A stretch of 9,666 bases of DNA, taken from contig JAFPBP010000265.1 of NCBI GenBank assembly GCA_017424085.1, forward strand, positions 1 to 9,666, given 5' to 3'. Position 1 is the first letter of the stretch, and every line of letters starts with the position of its first letter. Source of the stretch: Clostridia bacterium. Its GTDB lineage: Bacteria > Bacillota > Clostridia > Oscillospirales > UBA644. The notes under the pieces were generated by a model. That model ran no database searches, was not told where the DNA came from, and saw only the letters and a list, made by a program, of their open reading frames with translations. Of the stretch, positions 4,957 to 9,666 are shown piece after piece. The position numbers and the translations under genes are program-made.

Positions 4957-6554
4957 TACAGCAACCCCTTTTCTTTCTTCCAAGCAATGAATTCCTCGTA
5001 ATTGCCTGCGTAATCCAGAACGCCGTCGGGCAGGATCTCGATGATCCGATCGGCGACGGTATTCATCATTTCATAGTCGTGAGTCGCCAGCATCAACCCG
5101 CCTTTGAAGGCAGTGAGTCCATCGTTGACAGCGGTGATGGATTCCAGATCCAGATGGTCGGTAGGCTGGTCCAGCAGCAGGAAGTTACTGCCGAACATCA
5201 TCATGCGGGAGAACATGCAACGAACCTTCTCGCCGCCCGAAAGCACGTTCACGGGCTTGAAGACCGCATCCCCCGAGAAGAGCATGCGCCCCAAGAATCC
5301 CCGCAGATAGCTCTCGGTCTGATCCTTGGAATACTGCCGCATCCAATCAATAATGGAAGAGCTGCATCCATCGAAATAAGCGGTATTATCGTGGGGGAAA
5401 TAGGAGGTGGTGATGGATTGTCCCCACTTGAACTCCCCTGCGTCGGGGGCTTCCTCCTCCATCAGAATGCGGAACAGAGAGGTGATCGCCAGCTCGTTGC
5501 CCAGAAGAGCCACCTTCTCCCCCTTGTTCAGCGTAAAGCTCAGGTTGGTAAAGAGGGGCTGACCGTTGAGGGATTTGCAAAGTCCGCTTACCTCAAGAAT
5601 GTCCTTCCCTGCCTCCCGATCGGGCTCAAAGCCGATGAAGGGATAACGGCGGGAGGAAGCGGGAATTTCCTCCACGGAAAGCTTTTCCAGCAGCTTTCGG
5701 CGGGAGGTCGCCTGTCTGGACTTAGATTTGTTGGCGGAGAAGCGGGAAATGAATTCCTGCAGCTCCCGAATCTTTTCCTCGTTTTTCTTGTTCTGCTGCT
5801 TGATCAGCCGTTGCATCAGCTGGGAGGATTCGTACCAAAATTCATAGTTGCCCACGTACATTTTAATGCCCGAATAGTCGATATCCACGATATTGGTGCA
5901 AACGTCGTTGAGGAAGTGGCGGTCATGGGAGACCACGAGAACGGTGCCGAAATAGTCGCTGAGGAAATCCTCCAGCCACACGGTGGCGTCAATGTCCAGA
6001 CCGTTGGTGGGCTCGTCCAGCAGAATAATATCGGGGTTTCCGAACAACGCCTGCGCCAGCAGGATCTTGATCTTCTCGCTTTCCTTCAGATCCGCCATAG
6101 TGGCGTACAGAAGATCCTCCGACAAGCCCAGCCCCTGAATGAGGCGGGAGGCATCGGATTCCGCTTCCCAGCCGTTCATTTCGGCAAAGATCCCCTCCAG
6201 CTCCGAGGCGCGGACTCCGTCCTCGTCGGAGAAATCCTCCTTCATGTAAAGGGCGTCCTTCTCCTTCATCACCTCGTACAGCTTGGGGTTGCCCATAATG
6301 ACCGTATCGAGGACCGTATAGGCGTCATAGGCAAAGTGGTCCTGCTTCAGAACCGACATGCGGGTGTCGGGGGCGATGGAGACCGAGCCGCCCGTGGGCT
6401 CCAATTCTCCGCACAGGATCCGCAAAAAGGTGGATTTTCCCGCCCCGTTGGCGCCGATGACTCCATAACAGTTGCCGGACGTAAACTGCAGATCCACGTG
6501 CTTGAACAGCAGCTGTCCCCCAAAATTAAAGCTCAAATCGTTGACGTTGATCAT
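4956..6554 (-). CDS. ybiT: YbiT-like ABC-F family ATPase
   Basis: The 532-residue soluble protein has two ATP-binding cassettes joined by a charged linker (about 238-315), and no membrane segments. ABC-F proteins bind the ribosome near the E site and help translation or antibiotic release. It resembles E. coli YbiT, for example VLDTVIMG at 81-88, SRFSANKSKSRQATSR at 270-285, and the final GNYEEF. Cassette 1: Walker A GANGAGKST 34-42, degenerate signature MADLKESEK 153-161, Walker B ILLDEPTN 177-184 with E181, switch H210. Cassette 2: Walker A degenerate (LGNELAITSL 351-360, Ile357 near the usual Lys), intact LSGGE 438-442, Walker B LLLDQPTD 459-466 with Gln463 in place of the catalytic Glu, H492. 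The composite site using cassette 2's Walker motifs and cassette 1's signature is therefore probably non-hydrolytic, while the other site is complete. The start overlaps the upstream gene's stop (ATGA), with AAGGAG at 6563-6568. The ABC-F call is very safe; the YbiT subgroup is likely. Confidence 0.93.
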   Translation of the reverse strand: MINVNDLSFNFGGQLLFKHVDLQFTSGNCYGVIGANGAGKSTFLRILCGELEPTGGSVSIAPDTRMSVLKQDHFAYDAYTVLDTVIMGNPKLYEVMKEKDALYMKEDFSDEDGVRASELEGIFAEMNGWEAESDASRLIQGLGLSEDLLYATMADLKESEKIKILLAQALFGNPDIILLDEPTNGLDIDATVWLEDFLSDYFGTVLVVSHDRHFLNDVCTNIVDIDYSGIKMYVGNYEFWYESSQLMQRLIKQQNKKNEEKIRELQEFISRFSANKSKSRQATSRRKLLEKLSVEEIPASSRRYPFIGFEPDREAGKDILEVSGLCKSLNGQPLFTNLSFTLNKGEKVALLGNELAITSLFRILMEEEAPDAGEFKWGQSITTSYFPHDNTAYFDGCSSSIIDWMRQYSKDQTESYLRGFLGRMLFSGDAVFKPVNVLSGGEKVRCMFSRMMMFGSNFLLLDQPTDHLDLESITAVNDGLTAFKGGLMLATHDYEMMNTVADRIIEILPDGVLDYAGNYEEFIAWKKEKGLL

Positions 6555-7705
6555 ATCTGAAACTCCTTAAAATAATCACAAATAATCTGCTCCGAAGCGT
6601 TGAAGGAGCCTTGAATCATGACGTCGCTTCCGCCGCCCCGTCCGTTCAGAGCCCCGTTGATCGCCTTGGTCATTGCCCGAAGTCCGCCGCGCGCCGAGAT
6701 CACGTAACGGTAGCCCTCCGCATCGTTGCCGCTGAGCGCCACGAAGGCACCCGTGCATTTTTCGATCCCCCCGTTTGCGGCGGCACGCAGGGTATCGGCA
6801 TCGGCATCGGGAAGAACGAGACAGAGATTTCCCTCGCAGGCGGGAAGCGCCTCCAGCCGAAGCAGGGCGTTTTCCTTCCCCGCCCGCCCGTAGGCACGGC
6901 GCAGGTCGGCGTAATCCTTTTGCAGTTTTTCCGCAACGGGGAAAATCTGTCCCCGAGGTGCGGAAAACAAATTGGAGAGGGATTTTTCGTCCTCCCGCAG
7001 GGCGCGGTATTCCGCCAGCGCATCCGAGCCGCACCGCACGGTCAAGCGGGTGCCTCCCTTCCAGCGGATGGCGTCCGTGATCACGATTGCCCCGATTTCT
7101 CCCGTGGACCGAACGTGAGGCGCACAGCAGGCGCAGGTATCGATTCCCTCCACGGTAACGATGCGGACCGCCTCGGTCAATTCCTTTTTACTGCGATAGC
7201 TCAGCGCCGCAAGCTCGTCCTCGGAAGGGTAACAGCAACGAATGGGGCGATTCTCCCATACGGCGCGGTTGGCAAGGTCCTCCACCCGCCGCAGATCCTC
7301 GGACGACAACTCTCCGCTGTAATCCATGGTCATGGCGCCGTCCCCCAGATGGAAGCCCACGTTCTCGTAGTCCAACAGGCTGTGAACGATTCCGGACACC
7401 ACGTGCTCGCCCGAATGATTCTGCATTCGACGGAAGCGCTCCTCCCCGCAGACACGTCCCGTCACCTGCGTGCCCACGGAAAAGGGCGACGGGGTGCGGT
7501 GGGAAACGATTCCTTGGGAGATCTGCACGTCGGTCACGGGAATGCCGTCCAGCGTGCCCTCATCGCCTGCCTGCCCTCCCCCCTCGGGGAAAAAGGCGGT
7601 GCGATCCAGAATCACGTCAAAGCCGTCGCCTGCGGCATGGCACTCCACCACCGTGGCGGAAAATTCCCACAGATAGGCGTCGGCGTCGTATAATTTTTCG
7701 GTCAT
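6551..7705 (-). CDS. alaX: Alanyl-tRNA editing protein (AlaX-type with DHHA1 domain)
   Basis: The 384-residue protein matches the free-standing editing half of alanyl-tRNA synthetase. Such proteins hydrolyse Ser or Gly wrongly attached to tRNA-Ala in the cytoplasm. Visible in order: beta-barrel motif FFPEGGGQ (38-45); zinc and catalytic motif HxxxH as HSGEH (97-101); second motif CxxxH as CCAPH (193-197) followed by STGEIG; an alpha-helical stretch (about 230-295); and a DHHA1-type tail with GRGGG (355-359) and IQG. Length fits the long AlaX group with DHHA1. No aminoacylation domain is present. The ATG at 7705 is preferred: GAGG at 7712-7715 lies six bases ahead and MTEKLYDADAYLWEF matches the family start. 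An upstream in-frame start at 7750 would lie inside the methyltransferase gene and add 15 unrelated residues. The gene begins 8 bp after the methyltransferase stop and overlaps the next gene by 4 bp. Confidence 0.92.
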   Translation of the reverse strand: MTEKLYDADAYLWEFSATVVECHAAGDGFDVILDRTAFFPEGGGQAGDEGTLDGIPVTDVQISQGIVSHRTPSPFSVGTQVTGRVCGEERFRRMQNHSGEHVVSGIVHSLLDYENVGFHLGDGAMTMDYSGELSSEDLRRVEDLANRAVWENRPIRCCYPSEDELAALSYRSKKELTEAVRIVTVEGIDTCACCAPHVRSTGEIGAIVITDAIRWKGGTRLTVRCGSDALAEYRALREDEKSLSNLFSAPRGQIFPVAEKLQKDYADLRRAYGRAGKENALLRLEALPACEGNLCLVLPDADADTLRAAANGGIEKCTGAFVALSGNDAEGYRYVISARGGLRAMTKAINGALNGRGGGSDVMIQGSFNASEQIICDYFKEFQI

Positions 7706-7713
7706 AAAAAACC

Positions 7714-8268
7714 TCACTTGTTCTTTTCGATCAGATAGAAAAAGGGGCAATCGGGGGCGTTGACGATGCGAAGGCAGGCAACACTGTATTGCTTTTGAGG
7801 CAGGGACGAGAACAGCTCCTGCAGAAGCTCTCCCTCCAGCCGCCCCTCCTCGTGCCCCGGATAGACAGCAACCAAAAGCGCTCCCTTGGGCGCCAGCAGG
7901 GTCAGCGCCGTCTGCACCGCAGGCAGGGTGGTTTCCCGCAGGGTGGTGATGCCCTTGTCCCCACCGGGCAAAAAGCCCAGATTGAAGATCCCGACGCAGA
8001 TTGGAGCTTTGACGTAATCCGCCGCTCTGTGATGGGAATCGCAGATCAAGGTGTAATTTTCAAAGGGCGCCTCCGCCTTCATGCGCTCGGCGGTGCGCGC
8101 CACGGCTTCGGGCTGGATATCAAAGGCATAGACCCGACCCGTCTGCCCCACCTGCTCCGAAAGCCACAGGGTATCGTTGCCGTTTCCCATGGTAAAGTCC
8201 ACCGCAACGCCCCCGAGCATCAGATGAGGCAACAAAAATTCCTTTTCGGTTTGACGCAGATTCAACAT
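7714..8268 (-). CDS. mnmM: MnmM (YtqB)-type tRNA wobble-uridine methyltransferase
   Basis: The 184-residue class I SAM-dependent methyltransferase belongs to the family once labelled rRNA methylase, now represented by B. subtilis YtqB/MnmM. MnmM methylates 5-aminomethyl-2-thiouridine at the tRNA wobble position, the last step of the mnm5s2U route in bacteria lacking bifunctional MnmC. SAM-binding motif I is VDFTMGNGND (23-32), followed by AFDIQ (48-52). The family signature FNLGFLPGGDKGITT (95-109) is complete, as is YPGHEEG (136-142). Length is normal for the family. The start is the ATG at 8268, overlapping the CpXC stop as TGATG, with GGGAGG at 8278-8283 nine bases ahead. Longer upstream extensions in this frame run over the CpXC gene and are Arg/Gly-rich noise. 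It sits immediately before an alanyl-tRNA editing gene, fitting a tRNA theme. Confidence 0.88.
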   Translation of the reverse strand: MLNLRQTEKEFLLPHLMLGGVAVDFTMGNGNDTLWLSEQVGQTGRVYAFDIQPEAVARTAERMKAEAPFENYTLICDSHHRAADYVKAPICVGIFNLGFLPGGDKGITTLRETTLPAVQTALTLLAPKGALLVAVYPGHEEGRLEGELLQELFSSLPQKQYSVACLRIVNAPDCPFFYLIEKNK

Positions 8269-8897
8269 CAGCCCTTGCCTCCCGTGAGATAGGAAATCGC
8301 CCAGGCGGCGTCTACCACCTCGGGGGCGGGCTGGGAAAAACGAAATTGCGCCGAGGCTGCGGCGAGGGTCTCCTTGTCGATCCGAACCGACAGATCCCCA
8401 TCGGGGCATTGGAACAACACTCCGTACCCATCGCCGTCGGGATAGAACAAGACGTCGGTCAGAGTTTTTTCGGGATGGGTGCGGCGCACCTCCTCCGCCA
8501 GATACAGCTTGACGATCTCAACAACCCGATCGTCCAGCCCCGCAGAAAAGATCTGTGCCTTTTCGCAAAGACGGGCGGGAGATTGCACGAAGCGGCGACG
8601 CAGAGTCGTCTCCCTGCCGAAGGAGTTCAGCGCAGACAACGCCTCGTCCACGGCGTTTTTCTCTTCCTCGCAGGTGAGATTGCAGACCGCAACGGTGCGC
8701 CCCTCATCCACCCACAACAGATAATGATTGGCATAGGTATCCTTCCCGCAATGGGGGCAACGGAAGGTAAACAGGCTCCCATCGGTCAGATCGGCATCCC
8801 GATCCTCGGGTCTGCCGTAATCCACCCGCAGGATCACGCGGGCGGGAAACTCCTTTCCGCAGGAGGTACAACGAAGGGTCCTTCGCTCGGAGCGCAT
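8268..8897 (-). CDS. CpXC-domain zinc-ribbon protein
   Basis: This 209-residue protein is the first gene of the operon. The N-terminal part has two Cys pairs, CTSC (10-13) and CPHC (47-50), that should bind one zinc. The segment DGSLFTFRCPHCG between and around them is typical of the CpXC domain family. Cys72 and Cys76 (VCNLTC) are extra. The middle (about 105-135) carries LCEKAQIFSAGLDDRVVEIVKLYL, seen as a conserved helix-forming stretch in CpXC proteins as I recall them. No signal peptide or membrane helix is present, so it is probably cytoplasmic. The molecular role of the family is not known to me. The ATG at 8897 is supported by GGGGAG at 8903-8908. The gene overlaps mnmM by one base, which suggests coupled translation. 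Confidence 0.8.
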   Translation of the reverse strand: MRSERRTLRCTSCGKEFPARVILRVDYGRPEDRDADLTDGSLFTFRCPHCGKDTYANHYLLWVDEGRTVAVCNLTCEEEKNAVDEALSALNSFGRETTLRRRFVQSPARLCEKAQIFSAGLDDRVVEIVKLYLAEEVRRTHPEKTLTDVLFYPDGDGYGVLFQCPDGDLSVRIDKETLAAASAQFRFSQPAPEVVDAAWAISYLTGGKG

Positions 8898-8927
8898 AAC
8901 AACTCCCCTTTCAGAACATATCGTTTT

Positions 8928-8956
8928 ATTATATCATACTTTTGCAAAAAAAGCAA
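8928..8956 (-). promoter_or_regulatory. Promoter of the five-gene operon
   Basis: On the - strand, TTGCTT (8951-8956) and TATAAT (8928-8933) are 17 bp apart, with an extended -10 TG (TGA at 8934-8936). The -10 is perfect and the -35 matches at three of six bases. It lies 30 bp before the CpXC start. No operator-like palindrome or attenuator is evident in the short leader. Confidence 0.75.
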
Positions 8957-9043
8957 GGGGTATCAAGGACGGAAACAGGGAAAAACGTCTTCACGGAGGA
9001 ATTTTTCCTCACAACGGGGCGGAACAAGGATGCGAAATAAATA

Positions 9044-9071
9044 AACTGCCGATCGGATTCGATCGGCAGTT
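9044..9071 (-). terminator. Rho-independent terminator after the NanA-like gene
   Basis: A perfect 12-bp stem (AACTGCCGATCG at 9044-9055, complement at 9060-9071) has a GATT loop. On the - strand it lies 7 bp after the aldolase stop codon and is followed by TTTATTTATTT. The + strand side also carries a T-rich tail (TCTCTTTTT), so it could work in both directions. It separates the aldolase gene from the operon promoter. Confidence 0.85.
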
Positions 9072-9078
9072 CTCTTTT

Positions 9079-9666
9079 TCAGATTTTTAAGCCTGCGGCG
9101 CGGAAGTCGGCGGCGATCTGTTGCTTATCCGCATCGGTATACCGCTTCATGGGGAAGGCGGCGTAGCCCACGTCATACCCCTGCAGCTCCATAATCGCCT
9201 TGGAGACCGGAATGGTGGTATACTTGAACAACTGCGCAATCACCCGATCCGCCTCGGTCTGTGCGGCACGGGCGCCCTCCATATCTCCGTTGCAGAAGCA
9301 ATCGTAGACGCGGCGAATAGTCTCCATCTGATAGTTATAAGTGGTCCCGATGCCTCCGTCAGCCCCTGCGGACAGCCCCATGAGAAGCATTTCGTCGGGT
9401 CCGTTGATGATATTCATCTCCCCGTGGGTCAGATCCTTCAAGCGAATCATGCCGAAATAGTCGGGGCTGGTCCACTTGATGGAGGTCAGATTGTCGATCT
9501 CAAAGAGGCGGGCGGCGATGTCCGCATTGATGGCAAAGCCTGCGGCGGGATTGTAATAGATCATCAAGGGGATGTGGACCGCATTGGCAAGCGCCTTATA
9601 ATATTGATAAATGTCGTTGGTATCGTACTTGAAAAACAGGGGAGGAATGGCGGAAATTCCCTGAGC
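9079..9666 (-). CDS. nanA: N-acetylneuraminate lyase / DapA-family aldolase (5' end outside window)
   Basis: The frame is open to the window edge, giving the last 195 residues of a protein that is usually about 300 long. The family are class I aldolases that form a Schiff base with pyruvate; N-acetylneuraminate lyase splits sialic acid into pyruvate and N-acetylmannosamine. Counting from the first visible residue: AQGISAIPPLFF (1-12), IYYNP (36-40, with the conserved Tyr), SIKWTSPD with the Schiff-base Lys at 64, then NGPDEMLLMGL and GADGGIGTTYN. The GIGTTYN block resembles GIGSTYN of NanA rather than the usual DapA sequence, so NanA is preferred. The C-terminal helices (CNGDMEGARAAQTEADRVI) also fit. 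It is transcribed toward the operon but ended by its own hairpin. Sialic acid use would suit a mucosal bacterium. A related 2-keto acid aldolase with another substrate cannot be excluded. Confidence 0.85.
   Translation of the reverse strand, partial: AQGISAIPPLFFKYDTNDIYQYYKALANAVHIPLMIYYNPAAGFAINADIAARLFEIDNLTSIKWTSPDYFGMIRLKDLTHGEMNIINGPDEMLLMGLSAGADGGIGTTYNYQMETIRRVYDCFCNGDMEGARAAQTEADRVIAQLFKYTTIPVSKAIMELQGYDVGYAAFPMKRYTDADKQQIAADFRAAGLKI

Noticed and set aside
4225..5001. Open frame of 258 codons on the + strand opposite the isomerase gene
   Set aside because: Shadow frame; the - strand carries metal-binding TIM-barrel motifs and coupled translation.
5079..6560. Open frame of 493 codons on the + strand opposite the ABC-F gene
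   Set aside because: The opposite strand encodes a textbook ABC-F protein with Walker and signature motifs. The + strand product is His/Gln/Gly-rich with no domains and no ribosome binding site.
6611..7693. Open frame of 360 codons on the + strand opposite the alanyl-tRNA editing gene
   Set aside because: Shadow of a gene with clear editing and DHHA1 motifs; the product has no recognisable domain.
8346..9044. Open frame of 232 codons on the + strand over the CpXC gene and the operon promoter
   Set aside because: It is antisense to the Cys-pair protein and runs through a promoter and into a terminator arm; no start signal.

Overview
The window looks like a chromosomal stretch from a Gram-positive, probably gut-associated Clostridia/Oscillospirales-type bacterium. 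This is inferred from consensus sigma-A promoters, strong AGGAGG-type ribosome binding sites, the Clp, MnmM, YbiT-like and CpXC proteins, a sialic-acid-lyase-like gene, and an intergenic repeat style that I recall from Firmicutes of this group. No rRNA, tRNA, CRISPR array or transposase was seen.

Left part (1-3804, + strand): the 3' end of a ClpC/ClpA-type AAA+ unfoldase gene is followed by three tandem paralogous genes. Each encodes a protein of about 300 residues with a signal peptide, one globular extracellular domain, a Thr/Pro/Asn-rich stalk, and a C-terminal membrane helix ending in a lysine cluster. I do not recognise the ectodomain as a named family. Each gene has its own promoter (two are perfect TTGACA-17-TATAAT) and its own hairpin terminator, so the three look like independently transcribed, strongly expressed surface proteins. 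Genes 2 and 3 share linker and 3'-flanking sequence and look like the younger duplication.

Middle (3805-4143): a non-coding stretch with two copies of a structured intergenic repeat in opposite orientation and an extra copy of the hairpin that terminates surface genes 2 and 3.

Right part (4144-8956, - strand): a tight five-gene operon read right to left: CpXC zinc-ribbon protein, MnmM/YtqB-type tRNA methyltransferase, AlaX-type alanyl-tRNA editing protein with a DHHA1 tail, YbiT-like ABC-F ATPase, and a sugar-phosphate isomerase/epimerase-like TIM barrel. Start and stop codons overlap or nearly touch at each junction (TGATG, 8-bp gap, ATGA, TAATG). A promoter with an extended -10 precedes the first gene. 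Three consecutive genes concern tRNA or the ribosome, so the operon may serve translation accuracy. The ABC-F protein has all of its motif losses in one of its two composite ATP sites.

Right edge (9044-9666, - strand): a hairpin terminator and the 3' two-thirds of an N-acetylneuraminate-lyase/DapA-family aldolase gene that runs off the window.

The candidates most worth following up are the three-member surface-protein array and the asymmetric ABC-F protein within its translation-linked operon.
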